The position numbers and the translations under genes were made by a program. The notes below the pieces were generated by a model, which ran no database searches, had not been told where the DNA came from, and saw only the letters and a program-made list of their open reading frames with translations. Positions 1-10,841 of a DNA stretch of 64,000 bases are shown piece after piece; position 1 is the stretch's first letter; each line of letters opens with the position of its first letter. Where the stretch lies: positions 620,001 to 684,000 of the forward strand of contig JAGTXZ010000005.1 of the NCBI GenBank assembly GCA_018398575.1, in the 5' to 3' direction. The DNA comes from Ampelomyces quisqualis. Its lineage: Eukaryota > Ascomycota > Dothideomycetes > Pleosporales > Phaeosphaeriaceae.

Positions 1-1149
1 GGGCCGCCAATGGTCTTAGTGCCATATACACGTGACTCTCATACTGCCCGGGCGCTTGAGGTAATTCGGATGCTGCCAAGTCGGCTGACATGGTTCGCAC
101 TACATTACCCGATGGGTACGCCAGCGTGGAGTCGCCGTAGACACGAGCGTCGTAGGCTCCCCAAAATGACACCTTTGGTCGCCACGCCCAATGGAATTGC
201 AAGCCGACAGCTCCCCACGTACTAGTCTGTTGAGATGTGAGCTTACACTACTCCAAGCCGGAGAGTACCCGACACGTCATCGAGATGCCAGCAGCGCTCC
301 AGCGCGGGTTGAGGGATGGCTGACTGGCTGCATGCCCATGTGGGTAGACACGGTGAACTGCCAGGAACCCGCAAGAATAACGGCATCGGACGTGGCAAGA
401 AACAAAACCTGGGACGCCATTCCTGTTGTTGCCCCACGGCTCCAGTTTTTGCGCGGTTCTAGATTCGAACATCGTGCTGACTGCGGCTGGTGGAGACACG
501 TGGCTTCGGACCGCTGTGCTTGGAGTCTGGGTGAGCTGCCTGGTTTGAGCATACTCCCTGCAAATGGCAGCACTGGATGTATGTGTGAAGCAATATTGGT
601 CTGGAGAAAACGAGGCACAGCAGAGTACGTGCGTGGATGGACACAGCTTGGACGAACGCCAACCTGCCCCTCGAGCTGCATATTAAAGGTGCTTACTATC
701 CGGTCGCTGTAAGGACGTTTTCGCTAGGTAAATGCGTGAGGATCCTCGTTTCGATCTTGAGGTAGCAATGGTCCGATGCAAGAGATATGCAGGCCGTCGT
801 CACTTTGTAAGGTAGGGTAGACAATCAATCGTGGTATCTGAGGATGTATTGATATTAATGAGGCAACGACTCAAATGGGTAACATGGGCGTGTTACCAAC
901 TATGCTAGTGGGAAGAAGCTGTCACGTGCTTGACATGGGGAGTCTCCGTGCCAGCGATCGTGGACAAGAAAGGAAGGCAGACCAACCAACTACGCATCGA
1001 CGACGGAAACTCGTGGATGCGTCAACCAAATCCAACACTGTTCTCGGGGCACACTGTTGGGGCAGTTGTCCCAGACTCGCCAACTTTATCAGCGTCATGC
1101 ATCCCGACGGGATTCTGGCGACCACGGGGCACATGTAGAACATCAACGC
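1..1149. other. Gene-free left edge
   Basis: No open frame here has a recognisable domain, signal peptide or plausible exon chain. The longest frame (191-712, 173 codons) starts in a compositionally ordinary stretch and resembles no protein family I know. It may contain the far downstream region of the secreted-protein gene on the minus strand, which ends at 1150. Confidence 0.5.
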
Positions 1150-1545
1150 CTACTTGGACCCGTCGATGGCATCAGGGCAGTAACCAACGTTCCAGCTGAT
1201 AAATGGAACGCCCGTAACAGCTCCAAGCTTCAGGGTTTTGCCATTGTCGAGGGGAACATTGTAGTACAATTGCGTTCCATTCTTATCTGCCTCGTTGCAT
1301 CCAGGTTTGTGGTATGATTTCGCGCAGAACGGACCGTGGGCAGTTTTTCTCGGACCAGATTGCGAGAATCCCACACCGACAGCAGCGTTGGTGGCATTGA
1401 TGCATTCATTTTTTGTGCCGATGATGTATTCACCGTCATGGATTTTGCTGCCCTCGCCATCCACGAAGTAAGAGTACACGTCATTCCAGGCGAAACCGGT
1501 CGATGCCAGGGCGCTGAAGAGTGTAATAGCTGGGATGATCTGCAT
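1150..1545 (-). CDS. Small secreted protein, 131 aa
   Basis: Single-exon frame starting at an ATG (complement of 1543-1545). The first 19 residues form a clear signal peptide: a short N-region, the hydrophobic ITLFSALAS core, and an A-x-A-like end before WNDVYSYF. The mature part of about 112 residues has four cysteines (in NEC, PFC, PGC and GYC contexts), enough for two disulfides, plus one N-x-T glycosylation sequon. I do not recognise a family. Size, secretion signal and cysteines fit the class of small secreted proteins that includes candidate effectors and surface proteins, but no effector activity is shown. It lies alone beside a transposon remnant in a gene-poor region, a common setting for such genes. 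The intact frame and good signal peptide make it likely real. Confidence 0.7.
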   Translation of the reverse strand: MQIIPAITLFSALASTGFAWNDVYSYFVDGEGSKIHDGEYIIGTKNECINATNAAVGVGFSQSGPRKTAHGPFCAKSYHKPGCNEADKNGTQLYYNVPLDNGKTLKLGAVTGVPFISWNVGYCPDAIDGSK

Positions 1546-1952
1546 GGTGGCTCTTGTTTTGAAGGATAGGGACTACGGGTAGAGTGTAAGTATAGGAGCG
1601 GTTTGGAATAGACGATAAAGGTAGGGAGACATTTGAGGTTAGGGTGTACCTTTGATTTCCAGGTTGGTTCGGGTGGCAGATTGGTGGTTGCTTCAGAAAA
1701 GAATGTCGAAATTAAATTGTTGAGCCTGGTGCAGTTAGAGGGGCAGACGAATGTGATCTTAAGTATTGCTTCTCTGTTCCGTAGGTGAAATTGCTTATCA
1801 GTTGGATTATTATTGAGTGACATCTGACTCCAGCTGAGTGACATTGTTTCGTAGACGCAGTGGCGCACCAGTGAGTGACAACTGTATTGATCAACGAACC
1901 AGGCTTTCACGCTACTATTGCCGAGCTAACTACAATTTTGGGTCCCCTGGTC
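1546..1952. other. Upstream region of the small secreted protein
   Basis: No gene seen. On the minus strand a CCTATACTTAC stretch lies about 45 bp before the ATG of the secreted protein and could serve as a TATA-like element. The rest is unremarkable up to the transposon remnant that begins at 1961. Confidence 0.4.
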
Positions 1953-2336
1953 CCTAACTATGGGAAACGTTGTTGCCCGCTCCCATCCCCAAGCAGTATT
2001 ACCCACCCCCACCAAGGCCAAATCAGCCAACCATCTGACGTGAATCTAGCCCCGTACTCACATTACGTTAGCCCGCACTCACATCAGGTTAGACCTCAAA
2101 GTGTAAAATTGGAATTTTAAAAAATCCCCGCTTTAACATCACAAACCTGCACCTGTACAACAACTTTTAAGATTTTTTCACACTCATAAAATTGACGTGA
2201 TTAAAATACCTTATCTGTCTACTAGACACAGAAAAACTCTAGGTGTGTGTGTGCCTTTGAAGGGCTTCAAGACAAAGGCTTATAGAGGTGGATAATACTG
2301 TCTAGAGGGGTGGGCAATAACGTTTCCCCCTAACTA
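1953..2336. mobile_element. MITE-like inverted-repeat element with 8-bp target duplication
   Basis: An element of about 367 bp (1961-2328) is bounded by terminal inverted repeats. The left arm begins GGGAAACGTTGTTGCCC and the reverse complement of the right arm begins GGGAAACGTTATTGCCC; similarity continues inward through a shared CAGTATTA block for about 45 bp. The 8-mer CCTAACTA occurs directly outside both ends (1953-1960 and 2329-2336), which looks like a target-site duplication. Eight-base duplications are typical of hAT-type DNA transposons. There is no transposase frame inside, so it would be a non-autonomous MITE. Differences between the arms are largely A/G or C/T, as expected after repeat-induced point mutation, though ordinary decay is also possible. 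Confidence 0.75.
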
Positions 2337-3708
2337 CACAGATATGATAGATGTGAGGGGAGTTGTTGATAATAAAAACGATCACTGACCTGTCGACAAG
2401 CCCCTGCTAGCCAACCAACGCCTCCATCCCTTCAGATCCACTTCGAGCTAGCCACTCAAAAGGGTGTAGACATTGTGGAGTCTCAATGCATCGAGTCTGT
2501 CATCTTTGAGCCTCATTTTGAGCACCAATCCATGTAGGAGGAAAGTAGCCGAAGTTTGGTGATTGAATCTCCTGACATTCCTCTGGCTAAGGTTGTATAT
2601 CCAGGCACGATCAAATCGTTTGAGGCTCTCGCGGTTGGGAATTTGGGCGGCTGGCTGATAGGTCGTTTATTCTCTTGTGGGTACTCCGTAGGTCTGTCAA
2701 CATCGCCCAGAATCCAAGATTCGAGACGTGACTGCCTACTCCGTACCCCTTCAAGTAACTCTCCGTGGGACCGGTACGTTATGATCATTATCAGGGTACA
2801 TCATGATAAGTATCAAGGTCGGCAGGCGGGTTAACGCTCAACGTCATGTATGCTGCCGCAGACAAGCATGGTTATCGCTGGATTCGCCCAGGTCCAGGCG
2901 TATCCAGAACGGAAATGCCGGATGCATTGCCAACGGTGCGAGATCGGCAGACTTAGATTCAGATGGACAGTAGCCGGACAACAGCACTCAGCTGGTAGGA
3001 TGTATCCTGGAGGAACTGGGCCATCGCCACATAGGGTGCGTTCTGACTTTAACTCGCAAAACTTCGAAGCCTGGATTTGCCCCTTGACTCGAGAGGAGCT
3101 GTCGAAACCTCCCGATCGGAAACGCGCGCCGTCAGCGTGATGCAAAGGAATGGCGGAAGCCGGCGCTACAGAGGGAAAAGGCGTGATATAATAGGCCGAG
3201 ATTGAAAAACTTTGCAGATTAGTGGGTCCACCGAGATGCGTTTTCCGTAGCTCGGCAGCAATGTCAAGACTCAAACGGACGCACCATCCACGAATTCAAA
3301 TCCTCTTCGATACTCAACACCTTCTTGCATCCAGACCGAGCTTGCTGCTTGTACTCCGTAAAATCGCCAACATTTCATCTTGCCACTCAAGGCACGGCAT
3401 TGCTATGTTTCGGACCTTCGGTCATTTATTTCCCAACGTCGGTGACTTATTTCCCAAGAGATGAGGTCCGAGCTGGAAAACAATTTACTACGTAGACATC
3501 ACGGGACTTCCTTGCTGTATCTCTCATTATTACCGCTGTCATTTCGTTCGGCACCACAGCAGTGTGTCAGGCATGAGTCGTGCACATCAGATAGAGTGTC
3601 GAATCCTGGAGTAAATTGAGCACAGATCTTTCAGTGTGCTGGCCGACGACGACCTGGACTGTGGCTATGGTCAAACGACAGCGCTGCACACGGCGATAAG
3701 TGTCATGA

Positions 3709-3738
3709 CACAGCTGTCAGTTACAGCTGACAGCTGTG
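3709..3738. repeat. Perfect 12-bp inverted repeat (hairpin)
   Basis: CACAGCTGTCAG (3709-3720) and CTGACAGCTGTG (3727-3738) are exact reverse complements around a 6-base spacer TTACAG. The word GTGTCATG flanks the hairpin on both sides as a direct repeat (about 3700 and 3743). No gene is adjacent. It could be a DNA-binding site or the end of a vanished element; nothing in the sequence decides between these. Confidence 0.6.
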
Positions 3739-4911
3739 CTGAGTGTCATGGCATGCCTTGTCTTTTGTGGTGTTTCTCGACCAGTCACCACCAGTACCGC
3801 TTCCCGGCACATGACATGAGCAGAAACAACTGGAGATTGAGGGCAGACTCTCATTGGCCCTTATCTAACCATGCACAAGTTGATTCGACTCGTCGTTGCA
3901 CAGTAGGGAGTAGAGTAAACCCTGCGATGTCTGCTTGTATACTCCGTACGCCAGCGAGCAGTATCCAAGTCTATTGCAGACTGTCACAAGACGTCACACT
4001 GGCCGAGTCGTGCACCCACTTCCCCGTCTTCCCCTCAAGACACAAAAGCATGCCGCTATTCCATCCATGATTACGGAGATCCCCTCCACGATCCACTGTG
4101 GAGAGATGATTCCGCGAGTCCGACCTGCCTCTCCGTCTCCGCAGATGCCTGGGGATCATTTCCGCACCCTGCGCAGTCTGATCACAGACCAGCATCATGG
4201 CTGTTACCTGTACCAAACACAATCTTATGTTGTTATGTATGCAAGCCTGCACAAACTTAACTGAAGAGAATTGGGCACTAGGCAAACATATGAAACGTGG
4301 CCCTGCCAACAACTCACATGGGTTCATTGAGAGCCAATAGGCACAAGATTCACTTCGGAGATGCCCAACGACTTGCCTACTCCAGGACTAGCCCATCGCC
4401 TAAAATGCCGGATGAGGGCGGCTAGCGACAGGGCCCCCTGCAGTAGTTGAGTGATCGTTTGGAATTACCCCTGACAAACTTCCATGTTCATTGTTGCGAT
4501 GAGCGCCAAGTTGCCACCAAAGACAAATTGCACCGCCCTCGATCGCTGAAGCAGACAGTCAAAGCATTTCTCTTCGGGGTGCCGCGTGCTGCGACCGACA
4601 AAGGAACAAAGCCAGCGGGGGCGCCCACGGTATCGGGCGTGTCAGCCATGGGTAATCAACCCTGTATCGCGCTCTGAAACTGTGAACGAATCAGCGCACT
4701 GTGAGAACAGACGGAGAAAGGAGATGAAAGGATTTGACCTGCCCACGTACCAAGACCCCAGGGCCCAGGAGCTTTAGACAGTTGCTTGGCCCAGAACACG
4801 CTAGTCCCAGGTATACGCACATCTGTGGAGGACGGGGCCGGGGCGGGCGCTTTGCAGTCGCTTTCATTTCCTTCCTGCGACGCCATGCGAGGCGCTCATG
4901 TGCCTAATCGG

Positions 4912-4917
4912 TATATA
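4912..4917 (+). promoter_or_regulatory. TATA-like box of the CAP-like gene
   Basis: TATATA about 250 bp before the ATG at 5167, followed by a long C/T-rich leader (about 4925-5160) of the kind seen around highly expressed fungal genes. This is a positional inference. Confidence 0.4.
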
Positions 4918-5166
4918 GCCCCTCGTTCCCTATTGTTTGACCTTTTTCCACGGATCCAGATCTGAGATCCCCAGGTTTCCACACCATCCATTCATTCACT
5001 ACACAAAGTCATTCCTTGACACCACGTTCTCTACCGCCATTCGGCACATAACACTCCTTTCAAACAAGCATCTAAAAACCAGCCAACTTCCTGTCGAACC
5101 GATCCAGTACCCGACTTCACCAAACTCAACCCAACACATATAAACAAGTTCAACGAATCCATCAAC

Positions 5167-5895
5167 ATGCGCGCCGCGTTCGCTATCGCTGCCCTTGCTG
5201 GCTCTGCCATCGCTGCCCCCAGTTACGGTGGCTACGCACAGAAAGAGGAGGTCAATAACGTCCACGTGGTCGTGGAGACTGTTGTCAAGACTGTGTACAT
5301 GACCGAGGGCTACGAGGCTCCCACTCCCACTCCGTCTCCAGTGTACGAAGCCCCTGCCGCCCCAACCACCACCGCCATCTATGAGGCTCCCAAGTCTTCG
5401 AAAGTCCAGAAGGAGCCCAAGCCCACCACCGCTGAAGTCCACGAGGCTTCCGCTCCATCTCAGCCTGCCTACAAGGCTTCCGCACCTGCTCCTATCCCCG
5501 AGACCCCTAAGGCCGATGGCTACATGGGTGTGATTAGCGAATGGCGTGGCAAGATGGGCATGTCATCCCTTGCACACGATGCTCAGCTCGAATCCAACGC
5601 CAAAGACGTCGTCGTCGCTGGAGCCGGACAGATGGTCCATAAGCTCAACCCCGGCACCTACGGCCAGGTCCTCGCTCCCGGTGATGCCGACATCGAGTCC
5701 TTTAAGAAGGTCTTCGTCGGTGGCTGGCTCTGCGAAATCCCCACGCTTCCCGGTCTCGGCGGCGTCTGCCCGCAGATGTCCCAGGGCTGGTCATATGAAG
5801 GCCAGACCGGCCACGCAGAAATCCTCACCTCGCCCAACTACTCTAAGATTGCCTGCGCCCAGCACCAGGGCATCTGGTGCTGCGATCTCGCATAA
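5167..5895 (+). CDS. Secreted CAP/SCP-like protein with Pro/Thr linker, 242 aa
   Basis: Intron-free frame with an ATG in the context ATCAACATG. Residues 1-16 are a signal peptide (MRAAFAIAALAGSAIA). Residues of about 45-118 form a Pro/Thr/Ala linker with YEAP-type repeats, likely O-glycosylated. The C-terminal part (about 119-242) looks like a CAP (SCP/PR-1) superfamily domain: an early ISEWR segment, an L-x-x-D-x-x-L helix, and a TGHAEILTSPNYSKIACA block corresponding to the conserved CAP H-x-x-Q/E strand. Five cysteines lie near the C-terminus. CAP proteins of fungi (Pry-like) are extracellular and several bind sterols or lipids; that activity is not proven here. A TATA-like box and C/T-rich leader precede the gene. 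Secretion is clear; the CAP assignment is moderately confident because the first conserved His is not obvious. Confidence 0.75.
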   Translation: MRAAFAIAALAGSAIAAPSYGGYAQKEEVNNVHVVVETVVKTVYMTEGYEAPTPTPSPVYEAPAAPTTTAIYEAPKSSKVQKEPKPTTAEVHEASAPSQPAYKASAPAPIPETPKADGYMGVISEWRGKMGMSSLAHDAQLESNAKDVVVAGAGQMVHKLNPGTYGQVLAPGDADIESFKKVFVGGWLCEIPTLPGLGGVCPQMSQGWSYEGQTGHAEILTSPNYSKIACAQHQGIWCCDLA

Positions 5896-6659
5896 GCCAG
5901 TCCACAGCGTCTCCGTGTCAGTAGGGCAAGGGAGTAGGGTCAATTTTCACAGCACGAATGGTAGCTTCGTGATAGCACAACCTGCATCTGCGTGCGCTGG
6001 ACAACAGTTTCGATTCTTGCATGGTACGTTCTTTGTACGCTTCTTGTTTCCCTGTAGGGGCCTCTATGCATCTTCGGTTGCAAATTTACGCATTCACGAA
6101 TTCACGACCCAAGAATCACCCAACAATGTTGCGATTTGCCGTGATGTTTTGACGTGAGACAATGACCAAGACATGTCTCTTTTTTTCCTTCTCTCGTCCT
6201 AGTCGAATATAACGTCCTAAAAGCCATGATCCCCACAAAGCACAGGCGCTCAACGAGAAGTTGTCAGCATCAGCGCCACTCGCGGTTCAAAATGCCCATG
6301 TGGTTTGCCCAGCCGCGTCCCTGAAATCCCTGGTACGCGCCGCTTGCACAGCCAGCCAATATTAACCATCCAGCACGCACAGCGATGCCCTCTTTTCAGC
6401 TGCTATTTCCCACCCGGCGCATGAACGCGAGTCAGGATAAGGTTGTCTTTCATTTGAACTAAGCGCCAAGCGCGGAGGAGTGAGTCAAAGGCGCTGCGAC
6501 AATGGCACACCCAACGATATGATTTGAACCACGTTTTCGCTTTGTTCTCGCTTCTTCGTAGGCCAATCGCTCACATGGTAGCAGCCCATTGTTGTTTCTC
6601 TTCCACGCGCGCTCTCAAAACAGCCAGTTTACTCCGTACGGAGTACAGAGACTTTGTTT
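5896..6659. other. Intergenic, no gene seen
   Basis: Contains the 3' region of the CAP-like gene and then unique sequence. Near 6630-6646 is the word TACTCCGTACGGAGTAC, a fully palindromic version of a motif found repeatedly in the first 7.3 kb. Confidence 0.5.
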
Positions 6660-6946
6660 GGGTTGGACTGTTGCCAGCCCACACTCAGATCTCGTTAGAC
6701 CCAAATTAAGAAAATCTAAGATTTCTAAAATCCTCAACTTCTGTCCTCTGTACCACATTTGAGCACCTCTCTGCTAGCTTTTTATTTTTTTTCAACAGCA
6801 ATTAACGCAGCGTAATTGAAATGTTAATTTTGTCTGCAACAACTAAGAAAAATTTCTAGTGCTTGAGTGACGTTAGAGGCGGTAAAGATAGCGAGTTGTG
6901 GGGGTAGATAACACACTACTTATGGGGGTGGGCAATAACGTTTCCC
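6660..6946. mobile_element. Second, diverged copy of the MITE family
   Basis: The right end carries GGGCAATAACGTTTCCC (6930-6946), identical to the right terminus of the element at 1961-2328. Internal stretches also align: CACTCAGATCTCGTTAGACC against CACTCACATCAGGTTAGACC, then A/T-rich sequence, then a shared AGATAA/GGATAA block just before the terminus. The left arm (from about 6660) is only loosely similar and about 80 bp of the first copy's left part is missing. No target duplication is visible. No coding capacity. Confidence 0.6.
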
Positions 6947-8215
6947 ATCCCTTCCGTGCGCTCTGACGGTGTTTGGATACTGGTGCGGGTGTGCATGGGT
7001 CACAATTTATCCGCGACGAGGGTGTCACTGACATGCTCATCACAATTTCCAATGTCGATGGAAGAGTACGATATGTGCGCAAAAGGTTTGCGGTTGGATG
7101 TGTTTGGAGAAGTCATCTCCGGTGTGACCGTGAGAGAGATGACCATCCCGTTCATGACTCTTGGACCCGTTGATTGGTTCGTGCTCGACGCATTGTTGAG
7201 AGCGATTGCGAGAAGTTCATGCTATCTGGCAGCGGAGAATGTGGCCTCGGCTTTACAGTATGTCTTGGTGTCGGCACCCTTGCCAATTTGCTCTGCGACT
7301 TACGGAGTACAGCGCCCACGATCGATGATCCGTCCTCCTCACATCAGCAGTCCAGCTGTACTCTGCTACGTTTGCCAACGATGTAACGGAAAGGACCAAA
7401 CGAATCACTCCCGCACCGATCGACCCATCACTGGGAATACTAGGAACCATGCCTTGGACTCGCCTCATGCCGCTTCTCTCGCCATTCTGGTATTATGTTG
7501 CAAGTCGCTGCGTACACAACTTCATCTGATTTCGTTGCCGGCCGAGTGCAAGATACTTTCACGCTTAGAATGCTATAGGAAAAGAATATCAATGAGCGAG
7601 ATTGGATACTATACACCAAGAAGTAGTCAGAATGCGTGCTTCAAAAAGCTTGTGGCTGACGTCAACAGCCATGTTCAACGGTAGCAATTGTCCCAACACC
7701 CTTTGCTCCAAATCATCGTCGTGATATGGCTACCAAGTACTTAGCAGCACCATTCCCTCGACATGAGTTGCAGGAGAGTGGTTGCTTCATGCAGCACATT
7801 GACTCGTCCCGCTTTACGTAGTCGCCGATCGGCACGAGACCCGCTCAAAACTGCCCCGCCATACCCCGTACCCCAGATGTCGGCTCAAAAGGAAATCCTC
7901 GGCTGCGAGTCACAGTCCAGTTCGCAATATGTACACCTGACGGTTTACGGATGGTTCAGATGACCTTCGCCAGAGAATCTCGCCCGCATCTCTCCAGGTA
8001 GCATCTTCCAGGGGGGCCAACGATTGGATGTTGGGCTTCGAGGTGTGGCATGTTATCCATGAGCAGTAAGTGGGGAAGCTCCATACTGCGAGATGTACCG
8101 CGGCTAGGGTTGTAGCTGAAAATGCTAAAGAATTATGATTATTTACGAGTGATCATCTCTTTGCTCGCAACTCTCCAGTGCCGACCACTTCTGATTGCAC
8201 TTCACACCAGCGAAT
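6947..8215. other. Gene-poor interval before the monooxygenase
   Basis: A 242-codon frame (6956-7684, GTG start) and shorter frames overlap here, but the translations show no domain and no consistent coding character. TACGGAGTAC occurs at 7301. I see no supportable gene. Confidence 0.45.
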
Positions 8216-10522
8216 ATGATGGTGACCGAAGGATCCATTGCACCTGCTGCAGTAGCCGAAGTGCCCATTCCACCATTCGAGAAAACAGTCGTGGACAGCA
8301 AGACTGGCGAGATCGGTCAAGAGCAAACGCTTTCATTTGATCCTGCTGCGCTCAAAGAGAAGTACCTTGCTGAGCGTGACAAGCGTCTAGCCCGCAACCA
8401 AGGTGTTGAGCAATACCTGTCTCTTGATGGCAAGCTATCACATTTCTTAAAAGACCCATGGTTAGAACCAGGTTTTGAGCGTGATCCAATCGAAGAAGAG
8501 GTTGATGTTGTCATCATTGGTGGAGGATATGGTGCGCAGGTGGTTGCGGTCCGCTTGATCGAAGCTGGGGTCAACAACTTCAGAATCATCGAAAAAGCAG
8601 GAGACTTTGGCGGTACATGGTATGTGCTCGCCTATACGCCAGCCCCTGACATAGTCTAACACAATTGCGCAAAGGTACTGGAATCGTTACCCAGGCGCTG
8701 CCTGCGACATCGAGAGTTACATATACATGCCACTCCTCGAAGAGGTCGAATACATGCCAACAGAGAAGTATGCCAAGGCAAAAGAGCTACTCAAGCATTC
8801 CCGAAAGATCGGTGAGAAGTTTGACTTGTACTCCCGTGCACTGTTCCAGACTGAAACGAAAGAGTTGCACTGGGTCGAAGAAGATAGCAAATGGGTCACA
8901 CAGACCGCACGAGGCGACAGGATCAAGTCTCGCTTCGTCATTCCAGCAGCCGGACCACTGCATCGACCTAAACTACTCGGCGTACCAGGTATCGAGAACT
9001 TCAAGGGTCATGCATTCCATTCGTCACGGTGGGACTTCGATTACACCGGCGGCGATCCAGCTGGTGGTCTAGAAAAGCTCAGGGACAAGTGTGTTGGCAT
9101 TATCGGAACTGGTGCCACGGCTGTACAGATCGTGCCACATTTGGGCGAATGGGCAAAGCAACTATATGTCTTCCAGCGTACGCCGTCATCTATTGATGTG
9201 CGTGGCAATGCGCCTACCGACCAAGAGTGGGCAAATTCACTAAAGAAGGGCTGGCAACAAGAGCGTATGAACAACTTCGACAGCATCGTCAATGGAGGCA
9301 TTGAGAAGGAAGACATGGTAGCCGACAGGTGGACTGACATCATCCGTGAGCTGATCACGGCCGGTGTTGATCCTAAAAATCCTGTCGAAGCTGCAGCGAA
9401 ACGCCAGCTCGCTGACTTCAAAAAGATGGAAAACATCCGTGCGCGGACAGATGAGGTGGTCAAAGACAAGGAAACCGCTGATGCGCTGAAACCATGGTAC
9501 AACCAATTCTGCAAGCGACCCTGTTTCCATGACGAGTACTTAAACACGTTTAACCGTCCTAATGTGAAGCTTGTCGACACCAAAGGTCAAGGTGTTGAGC
9601 GGATCACCGAGAAGGGCATCATTGCCAATGGAGAGGAGTTCGAGATTGATTGCCTCATCTACGCTACCGGCTTCGAGCTCGCAAACGACTGGTCGCACAA
9701 GACCGGCATGGAAATTTATGGCCGAAACGGCATGACCACAACAGAAAAGTGGCGAGATGGCGCATCAACTCTTCATGGATGGGGTAAAATATACCAGTAT
9801 CCTCCAGAATCAACCAAGCTGACAATACATGTCTAGCAAGTCGCCAATTTCCCAACTGCTTCTGGGTATCCGTCGTTCAAGCAGCTTTGACACCCAACTT
9901 CATGCACGTCACTGCCGAACAGGCACGACACTTCGCATATGTGATTTCCGAGTGCCAGAAACGCGACATCAAGTCCATTGAGCCGACACAAGAAGCCGAA
10001 GAAGCATGGTGCGACACCATCGTTCAAGGCGCTGCTATCCGAGGTGACTTCTTTAAGGAGTGCACACCTGGCTACTACAATAATGAGGGCAAGCCGTCTA
10101 TGAGCGTAGCACGCAATGGGATATATGCTCATGGAAGTCCTGCTTTCATTGAGATTCTTACCGAATGGCGAGATGCAAATGACCTGGCTGGTCTGGATGT
10201 AAAGTACAACGCCAAGGACAGTGAGAAGCAGTCAATACCCAACGGAACCAATGTTGCTGAGACCTTGTTGAAGTCGGAGACGGAGAGTTTAGTTCATTCA
10301 GAGATAGAGGCGCAAGTGGAAACACAAGCCGTACCACAGGCAGTGGCTCAAGGTCTAAGGAGAGATGGAAGAACGTTTGTTCAACAGTACTCTGACCTGC
10401 AGGCAAAGCATCAAGCTGAGATGAATGACTTATTGAGCAAGCATCGCGGCGAAATTGAGAGACTTGTTGAAAAGCAGAACAGGGTTCATGCAGAAAAGGC
10501 TTCAGGTGTTGAGGGTATGTAG
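8216..10522 (+). CDS. Baeyer-Villiger-type FAD monooxygenase, 732 aa
   Basis: Exons 8216-8619, 8675-9783 and 9837-10522; introns are 55 nt (GTATGT...GCAAAG, branch CTAAC) and 53 nt (GTAAAA...TCTAG). The three exons join in frame to 732 residues. The protein has the FAD-binding GGGYG at about 102-106, FGGTWYWNRYPGAACD at about 131-146, the BVMO fingerprint F-x-G-x-x-x-H-x-x-x-W-D at about 244-255, and the NADPH-binding GTGATA at about 279-284. The family inserts oxygen next to ketones, giving esters or lactones, or hydroxylates related substrates; the substrate here is unknown. At 732 residues it is longer than the usual 530-650: there is an N-terminal extension of about 90 residues and a charged, coiled-coil-prone C-terminal tail. 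No polyketide or peptide synthase is nearby, so a biosynthetic cluster is not supported. Confidence 0.9.
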
Positions 10523-10841
10523 ACATCATTCGTTAGTCCTTTTCCAGAGGCTCCTCCTTTTCCAAACGCCTTTTGTTCTCCGTGCCAGGCTATTACAGCA
10601 TGAGCTCACGCAATGATTGCCAACAACGCCTCAAAAAAGAACCACTTGCAAACTTCTACGCCCTTAGGAGCAAAACTTCGCCAACAAAACTAGGCTGTAT
10701 CTCCCCCTTTTCAGGCGGCATGTCAAGTACAAGTCCCATCCCACTCCTCTCGCTAAAAATCCCGCAATCACTCAACAAGATACTTACTTCCCCGAAACTT
10801 ATCCAAGCGTATCCTCTTACCCCCCCTTTCAAGCTCTTCCC
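10523..10841. other. Short intergenic gap
   Basis: 3' region between the monooxygenase and the decayed HbpS-like gene that points toward it. No gene seen. Confidence 0.5.

Larger units (their letters stand above)
2337..5166. other. Long gene-poor interval
   Basis: About 2.8 kb without a supportable gene. Open frames such as 2556-2834, 2831-3274 and 3636-4070 lack recognisable domains, good starts or exon structure. It contains four of the recurring TACTCCGTA words (2681, 2737, 3351 and 3940), a perfect inverted repeat at 3709-3738, and, near its right end, the promoter of the CAP-like gene. Confidence 0.5.

Noticed and set aside
191..712. 173-codon frame at the left edge
   Set aside because: No recognisable domain, and several antisense frames of similar length overlap it.
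6956..7684. 242-codon plus frame
   Set aside because: GTG start, no domain, overlapping frames equally open; no coding periodicity I can see.
8216..10522. Secondary-metabolite cluster around the monooxygenase
   Set aside because: No polyketide synthase, peptide synthetase, terpene cyclase or P450 nearby; the MFS gene is 12 kb away.
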